NCBI GenBank assembly: GCA_964564845.1
Contig: CAZMCN010000037.1
Coordinates: 1 to 16,515, forward strand
Reading direction: 5' to 3'
Length of the DNA: 16,515 bases
Source of the DNA: CAYXPG01 sp964564845
GTDB taxonomy: Bacteria > Planctomycetota > Phycisphaerae > Sedimentisphaerales > Anaerobacaceae
How positions within the stretch are numbered: position 1 is the first letter of the stretch; each line of letters begins with the position of its first letter. Under the pieces are notes generated by a model. That model was not told where the DNA came from. It saw only the letters and a program-made list of their open reading frames with translations, and did not search any database. Positions 6,582 to 13,968 of this stretch are shown piece after piece. The position numbers and the translations under genes were made by a program.

Positions 6582-6610
6582 AACATAGCACAAACACCCC
6601 TGCTCGTCAA
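6582..6610 (-). promoter_or_regulatory. Putative sigma70 promoter of the MBL gene
   Basis: On the minus strand TTGACG (6605-6610) and TATGTT (6582-6587) are separated by 17 bp. The predicted start near 6575 gives a leader of about 20 bases before the ATG at 6556. Confidence 0.4.
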
Positions 6611-6919
6611 CAAACTTTAAACTTGACTGTGGGACAGGCGTTTGTTAGGGTTCTCCAATTATATTGCGGCCTCAGACTGTTAGTTTGGTCTTCAGAGCGA
6701 AGAGACAATCGGCTGAAGATATAAAGCAGCCAGGTTTTTGATGGCTTTGTTGAAAACTCGAACTTTGATTTATAGTAAACCATTCATTTGGCCGATTTAA
6801 GGTAAATGGTGTAAGCTGACATTGGGCCGGTATGATGAGCTAGTGTCATAAAAGGGCTGCCAAAGCATCTTTTTGAATTTGGTGACCCTGGTAGTCCCTG
6901 ACATTTTAGGATTGAAAGT
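6611..6919. other. Divergent intergenic region MBL / GH130
   Basis: No gene is supported. A weak + pair, TTGAAA (6750-6755) and TATAGT (6771-6776) with only 15 bp between, may serve the GH130 gene but is not convincing. AGGA (6908-6911) lies 8 bases before the GH130 ATG. Confidence 0.45.
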
Positions 6920-7876
6920 ATGACCGAATTTCTACGCCAAAAAAAAGCATACGAACTCTTTGACAGGTTCCACGGAAATCCAATATTAACACCGGGAAAT
7001 TGGCCTTATCCTGCAAATGCCGTTATGAACCCCGCAGCGATTAAATTAAACAACGAAACCCTGCTGCTGGTGCGGGTAGAAGATATGTGCGGTTTTTCAC
7101 ACTTAACTGTCGCTCGAAGCGAGGATGGTTTCACAGATTGGCAGATAGACAATCAGCCGACTTTGGAGGCTGACCGCAGTTCTCAAGAGGAAAAATGGGG
7201 CCTCGAAGACCCTCGAATTGTCTGGCTCGAAGAGCAAAAGCAGTTTGCCATTACATATACCTCATTTAGTGAAGGCGGACCAATAGTGTCACTGGCTATT
7301 ACAAAGAATTTCAGAACCTTTGCCAGGCTCGGAGGTCTGCTGCCGCCGGAGGATAAGGATTCCTGCCTGATGCCTCGAAGATTTAAAGGACGCTTTGCAC
7401 TTATTCACCGCCCGATTGTGCGAGGCGAGGCACATATGTGGTTAAGTTTCTCCCCGGATTTGAAGCATTGGGGCGACCATAGGCCATTAATTAGAACAAG
7501 GAATGGTTATTGGGACAGCCACAGAGTAGGACTGGCTTGTCAACCGATAGAAACCCCACTAGGCTGGTTGTTATTCTATCATGGGGTTCGAATAACCACT
7601 GCAGGGGCAATATATCGTCTCGGACTGGCACTTTTGGATTTGCAAGAGCCCTGGAGAGTCTTGAGGCGAAGCGATGAATGGGTTTTAGGTCCGAGGGAAA
7701 GTTACGAACGAATCGGTGATGTCGGAGGCGTCATATTCCCTACCGGTGCTACTGTTACAAAACAAACCAATCAGCTTAATCTCTATTACGGTGCCGCAGA
7801 CTGTGCAGTTGCCGTTGCTACAGCTAAATTAAGCGAGTGTCTCGATTATATTATGTCTTCTCCCGAAGTAGATTAA
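6920..7876 (+). CDS. Glycoside hydrolase family 130 protein
   Basis: 318 residues with the GH130 five-bladed propeller pattern: NPIL near residue 20, MNPAAI, LLLVRVED (about 49-56), the family's catalytic-acid motif GLEDPRI with Asp97, a LIHRP segment, LLFYHG and the closing LYYGAADCAVAVA (about 288-300). Family members are mostly phosphorylases acting on beta-mannosidic oligosaccharides, some hydrolases; which applies cannot be read from the sequence. There is no signal peptide, so a cytoplasmic role in oligosaccharide use or storage is likely. It stands alone on the + strand and converges with a glycosyltransferase gene 34 bp away, which may be functionally unrelated. Confidence 0.88.
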   Translation: MTEFLRQKKAYELFDRFHGNPILTPGNWPYPANAVMNPAAIKLNNETLLLVRVEDMCGFSHLTVARSEDGFTDWQIDNQPTLEADRSSQEEKWGLEDPRIVWLEEQKQFAITYTSFSEGGPIVSLAITKNFRTFARLGGLLPPEDKDSCLMPRRFKGRFALIHRPIVRGEAHMWLSFSPDLKHWGDHRPLIRTRNGYWDSHRVGLACQPIETPLGWLLFYHGVRITTAGAIYRLGLALLDLQEPWRVLRRSDEWVLGPRESYERIGDVGGVIFPTGATVTKQTNQLNLYYGAADCAVAVATAKLSECLDYIMSSPEVD

Positions 7877-7910
7877 TATTTCCTCTTTAAATTGGAAAAC
7901 ATTTTAACCA

Positions 7911-9026
7911 TCAGCGACTGTACCACCGCCCGGCATCAAGATAGGTCCGCAAAATTTCAGACACCATTTTACTGACGGTGTGGTCTTCTCTCACATATTC
8001 TTGGCCGCCTCTGGCTAATTGCTGAGCCAATTCCGGTCTGTCGAACAATTGCTGCAGGGCGTTGTATATACTAAGCTCGTCCTTCGCATCAAACACAATT
8101 GCTGTTTTCCCTTCGATAATCAGCTCGTCAACTCCGCCCTTACAGCCGGCCACCGCCACCCCGGCGCTCATCGCCTCCAACAATAGCGGGTCAAACGCAT
8201 TACTCACTGCCGGCTGTACATAAATATCGCCGGCTTCAAGAATCCTGCGCCAACTCTCCGGTCCCGGAACAATAATAACAATCTCCAAAAGACAAAGCGC
8301 ACTTAACAGTTTCCGCACCTGGTTTTCTGCCCGCCCGCCGCCTGTTATCACTAACATAAATTCATAACCGTCAATTGCCAGATGCCTGACTGCACCGAAC
8401 AAATTCTCAAAATCATCCACGTTATCAAGCCGATATGCTGTCACCACACTTCCCGGCCGGCCCCTCTCAAGGAAACACCTCACCTTCTCTGACGCAAAAG
8501 TACCAACGTTTATCTGCTCAATTTGCCCGGCTAACCTCGGATAAACATTTGAAATATTGGTGGCTATGCTTTTAGCCGGTACTATAATTTTGGCACAGTG
8601 CCTCGGCGATACGGCAAGCTGTCCAAACGCCTTCTGCAGAGAATTAACTGTCAACACGTAAGGCAAATCCAACCGCCTTGCCAACTGCCTTGTAAGTTTT
8701 GCTTTGCTTTCACACAGGCAGTGAAGAACGGTAGGCCCGAATTTCTCAAGCCGCTCAACAAGTATCTTTTTATTCTGCCGACCCATTAAAGGAAGCTCAA
8801 GGAACGGATGATTAATAATCTCTACCAGAGGCAAAACAACTGATTCCAGGTTGTTGCCCGGCTGACAAACCAGAGCCGACTGAATCGACTCATCCGCAAG
8901 ACCGGCTAATAAATGATGCAGGGTTATCGAATAGTCCGACATTATACGTTCCGACACAATCAATGCCGGACGAATCGATTTTCTCTCTTTTGTTTTTGCC
9001 GCTGAATCTTTTTGCCGCTTGCCCAT
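7911..9026 (-). CDS. Glycosyltransferase, GT4-like, with degenerate active-site motif
   Basis: A 371-residue GT-B-fold protein. The N-terminal Rossmann half begins at RPALIVSERI (about residue 19) after a basic leader. The C-terminal half has VITGGG (226-231), the nucleotide-sugar region PLLLEAMSAGVAVAG (280-294) and GGVDELI. In typical GT4 enzymes an E-x7-E motif occupies this place; here the first position is Asn276 and only Glu284 remains. The usual Lys after the strand-turn (here AYRLDNVDD, about 197-205) is also missing. It may be a divergent lineage-specific transferase or an inactive one; acceptor and sugar are unknown. No clear Shine-Dalgarno precedes the ATG. It lies 42 bp downstream of the truncated carboxypeptidase-like gene and may share its transcript. 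Confidence 0.82.
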   Translation of the reverse strand: MGKRQKDSAAKTKERKSIRPALIVSERIMSDYSITLHHLLAGLADESIQSALVCQPGNNLESVVLPLVEIINHPFLELPLMGRQNKKILVERLEKFGPTVLHCLCESKAKLTRQLARRLDLPYVLTVNSLQKAFGQLAVSPRHCAKIIVPAKSIATNISNVYPRLAGQIEQINVGTFASEKVRCFLERGRPGSVVTAYRLDNVDDFENLFGAVRHLAIDGYEFMLVITGGGRAENQVRKLLSALCLLEIVIIVPGPESWRRILEAGDIYVQPAVSNAFDPLLLEAMSAGVAVAGCKGGVDELIIEGKTAIVFDAKDELSIYNALQQLFDRPELAQQLARGGQEYVREDHTVSKMVSEILRTYLDAGRWYSR

Positions 9027-9068
9027 AATTTGTCTAAGAGTTTTTACTTGTCCTTCTTATGCCCGCAC

Positions 9069-9635
9069 TCAAGCCGGCCCAGGCTCTTTGGCATTGCGTT
9101 TCATCTCTGCAACAAAATTTCTCCTTGAGCTGCTGGCATATTTAGGATTGTTTTTTATCCACTCTTCCGTTGGCCGACCAAAACGGTCGTTGAAATGTTC
9201 TCCTAAGGCGTTGCCGGCATCGTTAACGGATGGCAAAAGTAAACCATAGAGAAGCTCGCCGACCCTTATCTTTGACCCTTCCTTCAACTTTGCCGTTGAA
9301 TCTTTCGTATCGGCCGCTAATTCGGAAGCGGTAACAATTTCAGTAAGGACGTCGGCGTCTTTCCCAGCCGCCTCCAATACCACATAAGCACACATAATCT
9401 TCGTTGTGCTCGCTGCTTTTCTGTCCTTGTTTCCTTCGTAATGCCAGAGGCTCTTTCCCGTTTTGCCGTCGGCAATCGCCCAGGATTTGGCACTTACAAA
9501 AGGAAGACCGGACAGAGGGTCTCTCGGCTCTCTGCCTGCTGGTAATGTAGATGCAGCCGGCCTTGAACAGCCTGGTACAGCTAAAAAAAACAGCAAAACC
9601 ACTAAATCAAATGAGGCTCGCTTTGCCTTTTTCAT
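9069..9635 (-). pseudogene. Truncated D-Ala-D-Ala carboxypeptidase-like (S11) lipoprotein
   Basis: 188 residues resembling the N-terminal half of penicillin-binding DD-carboxypeptidases (peptidase S11), which trim peptidoglycan stem peptides outside the membrane. A lipoprotein-type signal (hydrophobic residues 10-20, PGC with Cys23) is followed by the SxxK motif Ser76-Thr-Thr-Lys79 and by SVN at 136-138 in place of the usual SxN (often SGN). The family's KTG motif and entire C-terminal half are absent. The reading ends at NFVAEMKRNAKEPGPA. Removing one C at 9082-9083 would restore the family-like AKELG but still stops within about 13 codons. Probably a decayed or truncated gene. AAAGGACGG precedes the ATG and a promoter lies upstream. 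Confidence 0.75.
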
Positions 9636-9682
9636 CTCGCCGTCCTTTCAGATTTGTTTATGAATGACAAAGGGTTGTGTTA

Positions 9683-9711
9683 AGAATAACAGCAATTTCT
9701 ACGGCGGTCAA
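9683..9711 (-). promoter_or_regulatory. Putative sigma70 promoter of the S11-like gene
   Basis: On the minus strand TTGACC (9706-9711) and TATTCT (9683-9688) are separated by 17 bp. The predicted start near 9676 lies about 40 bases before the ATG at 9635. Confidence 0.4.
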
Positions 9712-9894
9712 AATCAAAAAAATCCCAAAAAAGCGAAAAAATAACAACGCAATCGTTAAAATTTGAGAACATAAATGCCTTATTGAGCGTAAAAGAACGT
9801 GGTTTTTGGGCCAAAATCGGCTTTTATCCATAAAAACCATAAAAAAAATTAAGTTTTTATGATTTAATGCTTGATTCTTCGCAAGGAAAATGTA

Positions 9895-10087
9895 TTTGGA
9901 GTGTAGATTTGGAGGAGAAAAAAGTTGGAATTTTCCTTAAAGGAATTTGCACCTTTTTTTCGATGAAATAGTATAGGGAATTTAAAAAACTGATAGCGGT
10001 GTTATTTTAGGGGTTTTTGTTCTATTAGCTTTTCATCACCCTCCTCCGAAGCCAGATTCTGTCGTTATTAGAATCTGGCTTTTTTTT
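9895..10087 (+). ncRNA. Candidate small RNA or leader transcript ending at an orphan terminator
   Basis: An intrinsic terminator at 10049-10087 faces right, but the only genes within several kb to its left are on the minus strand, so a separate + transcript is implied. A weak promoter, TTGATT (9871-9876) and TATTTG (9893-9898) with 16 bp between, would start it near 9905. GGAGGAG (9911-9917) stands 7 bases before a TTG-initiated 13-codon frame (9925-9966). GGAGGAG is fully complementary to CTCCTCC at 10041-10047, directly before the terminator stem. No known RNA family was recognised; the 5' end is uncertain. Confidence 0.35.
10049..10087 (+). terminator. Intrinsic (rho-independent) terminator
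   Basis: A perfect 12-bp stem, AAGCCAGATTCT (10049-10060) with 10070-10081, a 9-nt loop, and a run of eight T (10080-10087). On the minus strand no T-run follows, so it acts only on + strand transcription, although no + strand gene precedes it. Confidence 0.85.
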
Positions 10088-10285
10088 CATATACCCGTTC
10101 AAAATAGGCAGCCAAAGAAATGCCACAAATGTTAATTTGGGAAACAGAAGCCCCGTGGATTACCGAGAGGGAGACTTGTTATCTTGGAAAAACCAGGGCG
10201 AAGGGATTCGGTAACGAAAAAACCTTGGTGTATTCAGGGATAAAATATTTTCCGATTTCCTTTCATCTGCCACCAACAACACCAG

Positions 10286-11167
10286 CTACGGGTAGCTTAG
10301 CAATCCGTAATCCTTCAGTGCTTGTCTTAGAACGGCTTTTTTGCCTTCATCCATCGGCACCATAGGCAGCCGCAATTCTTCCGATGCCATATTCAGCATC
10401 GCCATTGCCGCCTTGATGGGGATCGGATTCGTAGCTAAGCTCAGCAGCCCTTTGCTCAATGCGAAAAGTTTGTTGTGCCATTGACGGGCTGAGACTAAAT
10501 CACCTTCGAGAATTAAATCGGTCATTGCCTTGACGTCCGCCGGCACTATGTTGGCGACTACGCTGATGACACCTTTTCCGCCCACAGAAGCAATCGGCAG
10601 TGTAAGGGAGTCATCGCCCGATACTATGGTAATATCGCAGCGCATGGCTACTTCACTGACATGGTCGAGCTTGCCGGTGGCGTCCTTGAGCGCAACGATA
10701 TTCTCGACATCTTCCGCCAGCCGAACGATGGTGTCCGGCGTCATTCCAGCTCCGCATCGGCCGGGTATATCGTACAATACTACCGGCAGGTCGATAGTTT
10801 CAGCTATCGTCCTGAAATGCTGATAGAAGCCTTCCTGTGTCGGCTTGTTGTAATATGGGTCAACCTGCAGGGTAGCATCTGCGCCCACTTTTTTTGCAAA
10901 TTCAGTAAGTTCGAGTGCTTCTTTAGTTGAGTTTGACCCGGACCCGGCAATTACGGGTACCTCTCCGGCCACGGTTTTGACGACTCGTTCGACAACCTGT
11001 TTGTGCTCTTTGTGGCTTAAAGTCGGGCATTCGCCGGTTGTACCAACCGGTACTATTCCGTCTATACCGTTTTCCAGTTGGAAAACAATAAGCTCATCAA
11101 GCGTCTCGAAATCCAGTTCCCCATTTTGAAAAGGCGTTGCTAACGCCACCATTGCTCCTGTAAACAT
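10286..11167 (-). CDS. dapA: 4-hydroxy-tetrahydrodipicolinate synthase
   Basis: Condenses pyruvate with aspartate semialdehyde, the first committed step to diaminopimelate and lysine, in the cytoplasm. The 293-residue protein from the ATG at 11167 matches the usual ~292. That start follows GGGAGGA at 5 bases; an in-frame ATG at 11185 would add six residues, and the Shine-Dalgarno lies inside them. Numbered from 11167, the Schiff-base lysine is Lys161 in VALKDATG, the same number as in E. coli; also seen are GTTGE (42-46), DPYYNKP (about 103-109) and the catalytic-triad Tyr in LYDIPGR. It lies 77 bp downstream of pdxJ on the same strand, probably one operon. No terminator is evident directly downstream. 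Confidence 0.95.
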   Translation of the reverse strand: MFTGAMVALATPFQNGELDFETLDELIVFQLENGIDGIVPVGTTGECPTLSHKEHKQVVERVVKTVAGEVPVIAGSGSNSTKEALELTEFAKKVGADATLQVDPYYNKPTQEGFYQHFRTIAETIDLPVVLYDIPGRCGAGMTPDTIVRLAEDVENIVALKDATGKLDHVSEVAMRCDITIVSGDDSLTLPIASVGGKGVISVVANIVPADVKAMTDLILEGDLVSARQWHNKLFALSKGLLSLATNPIPIKAAMAMLNMASEELRLPMVPMDEGKKAVLRQALKDYGLLSYP

Positions 11168-11244
11168 TTTATCCTCCCGGTTCATTAAGTTGAGAAATAC
11201 GTATTACAGCCGCTTTTGACAACTGCCTGCGGGTGCATTTCAAA

Positions 11245-11973
11245 TCAGTTTTGGGAGAGTATCTTCAAGTATGCTTTCACTGCATTATGTAGGCCCATAT
11301 CAAGAGCGTCTGCTATGAGGGCATGTCCGATTGAGACCTCAAGTATGCCCGGGACACCGATGCAGAATCTCCCGAGATTTAGAAGGTTCAAATCGTGCCC
11401 GGCGTTCAGTCCCAGCCCTATATTTATTGCCGCCCACGCCGCCTCGGCATATTGCTCCAAAGTTGCTTCAAGCTCTTTTTGGCTTTCAAATGCCCTTGCA
11501 TAGGGTTCGGTGTAAAGCTCAACCCTCTCAGCTCCAACTTCTTTGGCCAGCTCAATACCACCAATGTCCGGGTCCATAAAGAGACTTACACGAATATCCT
11601 GCGATTTCAACTTTTCTACCACCGGCAAGAGTCTTTTTTTGTTCTTTTGCATGTCCCATCCATGGTCGGAGGTATTGGCGTCAGGTGAGTCGGGCACCAG
11701 AGTGGCCTGGGTCGGCTTGACATCGCTGACAATCTCCATATATTTGCCGGTAAATGGATTGCCCTCTATGTTGAATTCGACCGTCAGCATCTTGGCAAGT
11801 TCATACACATCCGAATACCTTATATGCCGCTCGTCCGGCCGGGGGTGAACCGTTATACCGTATGCGCCGGCTTCAATAATAGTCTCTGCCGATTTTATGA
11901 CGCTCGGTATCCCAATATCACGTTGATTTCGCAGCAGTGCAATTTTATTCAGATTAACACTAAGCTCAGTCAT
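11245..11973 (-). CDS. pdxJ: Pyridoxine 5'-phosphate synthase
   Basis: Makes pyridoxine 5'-phosphate from 1-deoxyxylulose 5-phosphate and aminoacetone phosphate 3-phosphate, the closing step of the deoxyxylulose-dependent B6 pathway. TIM-barrel landmarks: SVNLNKIALLRNQR at the N-terminus, GITVHPRPDERHIR, FNIEGN, TLVPDSPDA, GLGLNAGHDLN and the C-terminal SIGHALIADAL. The HPRPDERHI form is the variant I associate with Bacteroidetes-like PdxJ rather than the enterobacterial HLREDRRHI. Start chosen at 11973 (242 residues), where the family's first conserved strand begins and AGGA lies about 10 bases upstream; the in-frame ATG at 11994 adds seven residues without a ribosome binding site. It is first gene of the pdxJ-dapA unit, behind a strong promoter. 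Confidence 0.94.
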   Translation of the reverse strand: MTELSVNLNKIALLRNQRDIGIPSVIKSAETIIEAGAYGITVHPRPDERHIRYSDVYELAKMLTVEFNIEGNPFTGKYMEIVSDVKPTQATLVPDSPDANTSDHGWDMQKNKKRLLPVVEKLKSQDIRVSLFMDPDIGGIELAKEVGAERVELYTEPYARAFESQKELEATLEQYAEAAWAAINIGLGLNAGHDLNLLNLGRFCIGVPGILEVSIGHALIADALDMGLHNAVKAYLKILSQN

Positions 11974-12023
11974 TTTACCGCAGTCCTGCTCCATTAAGGT
12001 TCAAATGTTAATTTCGGCCTGAA

Positions 12024-12051
12024 ATTATACAACACACTCAGTTGCTATCAA
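12024..12051 (-). promoter_or_regulatory. Strong sigma70 promoter of pdxJ-dapA
   Basis: On the minus strand TTGATA (12046-12051), 16 bp, then a consensus TATAAT (12024-12029). The predicted start near 12017 lies 44 bases before the chosen pdxJ ATG. The -35 sits in a 14-bp block that is repeated identically at the T2SF promoter. Confidence 0.65.
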
Positions 12052-12060
12052 GTAAATTAA
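12047..12060. repeat. 14-bp direct repeat, copy 1
   Basis: ATCAAGTAAATTAA, identical to 13130-13143. On the minus strand it supplies the -35 TTGAT and an AT-rich upstream block (UP-element-like) for the pdxJ promoter. Confidence 0.8.
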
Positions 12061-12073
12061 AATTAAAATTGTT

Positions 12074-13036
12074 TCAGCTCACCCGTGTGCTCATAATCAT
12101 CGCAAAGTTCCTCAGGATGAGTATAGCTATCAAAATGCCGATGAGAAAATAAATTATTCTCGGCAGCCACTTATAAAACTCGGTCAGCATCTGCTCTGCG
12201 GAATCGGCATACATATCAGCTATGCGTTTGGTGGCATCGTCCAGCTTGCCGGTTTCTTCGCCCACGTGCCATAAGTCCAGCAAATCCAGCGGCAGCTTGC
12301 CCGAAAAACCGGCTGAAACCGCTTCCCCCTTCTTCACACTCCAAGCCCCTCCTTTGAACAAATCCGTTATCACTGTATTGCCCGTCATCAATGATGCCGT
12401 TTGCGCACATTGGTCAACCGGCACCGCCGCTTTACATAGCATATGGAACGTCCGGCAGTATCGGCTAATCCCAAGTTTCCGAATCGCCTGACCTAACAGA
12501 GGTATTCTTAATGTAACATTATCAAGCAGTCTGCGAAATGTCCCGGCTTTCGGAGTAAGATGCAGGATACCAAAAATTACCACCACAGGAACATACAGCA
12601 GCGATAGGATTCTTAATACCTGCAGGATGTACTCGAATATGGTGATTCGGCTCAAAATCAAGTTTGGAAGCGGAGCAATAATCGCTGCTAAGTGGATAAG
12701 TATAACAGGTAAAAACATCCCTGAGATAAAAATGTATTTCAATCGCCTGACAAAGTCATACCACTGAGACAACAGCTTAAAACATTCACCCTCACTGCCC
12801 GAAACCTCCGCCGCTTTTATCACCAGAACGTCCAGCTCCTCAAAGACTTTCGGATGTTTCGACATCGCTTCCGCTATTTGCTTACCGGATGAAACGTCTT
12901 TGGCAACGGCCCGAAAAGCCTTTTGCAATTTCCCCTCCAAACCCGCTGTAACGGTATTCAGCGACCGCACTACCGGCACGCCGGCCTCGAGCATAACAGA
13001 AAGGTTGTGATATACTAATCCGAGCTTTTTCGCCAT
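12074..13036 (-). CDS. Type II secretion system F-domain membrane protein
   Basis: An inner-membrane protein with two T2SF (GspF/PilC) repeats, each with the Leu/aGvpv pattern: VYHNLSVMLEAGVPVVRSL near the N-terminus and RTFHMLCKAAVPVDQ in the second repeat. Three hydrophobic spans lie at about residues 101-123, 143-160 and 293-312, and the cytoplasmic HVGEETGKLDDA motif precedes the last. With 320 residues it is shorter than GspF/PilC (~400). No secretion or pilus ATPase or pilin gene is nearby, so its machine is unknown. Start set at the ATG at 13036, with AAAGG 5 bases upstream. A TTG at 13102 would add 22 residues but coincides with the predicted transcription start. It is probably monocistronic. 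Confidence 0.85.
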   Translation of the reverse strand: MAKKLGLVYHNLSVMLEAGVPVVRSLNTVTAGLEGKLQKAFRAVAKDVSSGKQIAEAMSKHPKVFEELDVLVIKAAEVSGSEGECFKLLSQWYDFVRRLKYIFISGMFLPVILIHLAAIIAPLPNLILSRITIFEYILQVLRILSLLYVPVVVIFGILHLTPKAGTFRRLLDNVTLRIPLLGQAIRKLGISRYCRTFHMLCKAAVPVDQCAQTASLMTGNTVITDLFKGGAWSVKKGEAVSAGFSGKLPLDLLDLWHVGEETGKLDDATKRIADMYADSAEQMLTEFYKWLPRIIYFLIGILIAILILRNFAMIMSTRVS

Positions 13037-13106
13037 TCCTGCCTTTCCCTGTATTTCCTGATAAACAAGCTTTTCCAGCCAAGCCGTACTCTCACGAAAC
13101 AACGCA

Positions 13107-13134
13107 ATTGTATTGCTCCAGCTTTTCGCATCAA
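13107..13134 (-). promoter_or_regulatory. Putative sigma70 promoter of the T2SF gene
   Basis: On the minus strand TTGATG (13129-13134), 16 bp, then TACAAT (13107-13112). The predicted start near 13100 gives a leader of about 64 bases to the ATG at 13036. Same -35/upstream block and same spacing as the pdxJ promoter. Confidence 0.55.
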
Positions 13135-13143
13135 GTAAATTAA
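13130..13143. repeat. 14-bp direct repeat, copy 2
   Basis: ATCAAGTAAATTAA, identical to 12047-12060. The copies stand about 1.08 kb apart on either side of the T2SF gene, each overlapping the -35 of a minus-strand promoter. Confidence 0.8.
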
Positions 13144-13162
13144 GCAGACCGAATCTATTATG

Positions 13163-13191
13163 TTGCCAAATTTAGTACAGATGTTTACTAT
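13163..13191 (+). promoter_or_regulatory. Putative sigma70 promoter of the SDR-pgsA-ribBA operon
   Basis: TTGCCA (13163-13168), 17 bp, TACTAT (13186-13191). The predicted start is near 13198, practically at the SDR ATG (13200), which has no Shine-Dalgarno. This would give a leaderless mRNA. It is back to back with the T2SF promoter. Confidence 0.45.
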
Positions 13192-13199
13192 ATTTGCTT

Positions 13200-13943
13200 A
13201 TGGAGTTGAAAGGTACCACTGCAGTTATTACCGGCTCGAGCGGCCAAATAGGAGCTGCCATTGCATTGGCTTTGGCACAGACCGGCTGCAATTGCATCTG
13301 TCAATACAACCGCAGCGAAAAGGCTGCAAAAGAACTCGTAGAACATATCGAAAAGCTGGGCACAAAGGCATTGGCGATTCAGGCCAACCTTACCCGGCGG
13401 GGGGAAATAGAACATTTGTTTGAAAAAGCGGCAAAACTCGGCACCCCTCAGGTTCTGGTTAATGCGGCTGCTGTTTTTTCCAGACGGCCGTTGCCTGAAG
13501 TTACTTTTGAAGAGGCCCAGAGTGTTTTGAAATTGAATGTATCGGTGCCGATTTTGGCCGGCCGATTCTTCGCCGAGAAAATTAAAGCTGCATTCGCAAC
13601 AGCAAACTCTGTCGTCGGAAAGATAATCAATATTGCCGACATTGGCGGAATCAAGCCCTGGCCTGAGTACGTTCTTTACTGCTCATCGAAGGCCGCACTC
13701 ATCGGTGCCACAAAAGCCCTCGCAAAAGAATTAGCCCCTGCCGTTTGCGTTAACGCCGTCGCACCGGGAATAGTAAGCTTCCCAGGCGATTTTGATGAAG
13801 TTCAAAAGAAAAAGCAGCTTTCTCTTATACCGGCCGCAAGAATCGGCAGGCCCGCAGAAATCGCCGATGCCGTAATATTCCTGCTCAAAAATGATTACAT
13901 AACAGGACAAAACTTAAACGTCGATGGTGGACGATGTATTTAA
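13200..13943 (+). CDS. Short-chain dehydrogenase/reductase, pteridine-reductase-like
   Basis: A 247-residue classical-length SDR. The cofactor motif is TGSSGQIG (11-18), with QYNRSE (35-40) whose Arg favours NADPH, VNAA at 88-91 and Asn113. The active site has Tyr160 and Lys164 (YCSSK). Thirteen residues before the Tyr, where FabG-type enzymes carry the catalytic Ser, this protein has Asp147 (NIADIGG). Asp at this place is the hallmark of PTR1/FolM pteridine reductases, so reduction of a dihydropterin is a better guess than fatty-acid synthesis. The ATG at 13200 is preferred to a TTG at 13194; no ribosome binding site exists, consistent with leaderless translation. First gene of the operon with pgsA-like, ribBA and a lipoprotein. 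Confidence 0.85.
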   Translation: MELKGTTAVITGSSGQIGAAIALALAQTGCNCICQYNRSEKAAKELVEHIEKLGTKALAIQANLTRRGEIEHLFEKAAKLGTPQVLVNAAAVFSRRPLPEVTFEEAQSVLKLNVSVPILAGRFFAEKIKAAFATANSVVGKIINIADIGGIKPWPEYVLYCSSKAALIGATKALAKELAPAVCVNAVAPGIVSFPGDFDEVQKKKQLSLIPAARIGRPAEIADAVIFLLKNDYITGQNLNVDGGRCI

Positions 13944-13968
13944 CAGACATTAGTATCTGGAGAAAAAT

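Larger units (their letters stand above)
9712..10285. other. Intergenic region with orphan + strand signals
   Basis: No recognisable protein gene. Its left part (9712-9870) is AT-rich. On the + strand it holds a strong Shine-Dalgarno-like GGAGGAG (9911-9917) and an intrinsic terminator (10049-10087). The stretch 10088-10285 up to the dapA stop shows nothing I can identify. Confidence 0.5.

Noticed and set aside
10120..10365. 81-residue + strand frame overlapping the dapA 3' end
   Set aside because: Most of it is antisense to dapA, with no ribosome binding site and no family resemblance.
13034..13102. TTG start adding 22 residues to the T2SF protein
   Set aside because: It coincides with the predicted transcription start and has no ribosome binding site; the ATG at 13036 has AAAGG at 5 bases.
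12047..13143. 14-bp direct repeats as target-site duplication of an inserted T2SF gene
   Set aside because: Both copies fit better as the -35 and upstream parts of two promoters with equal spacing; no transposase or terminal inverted repeats are present.
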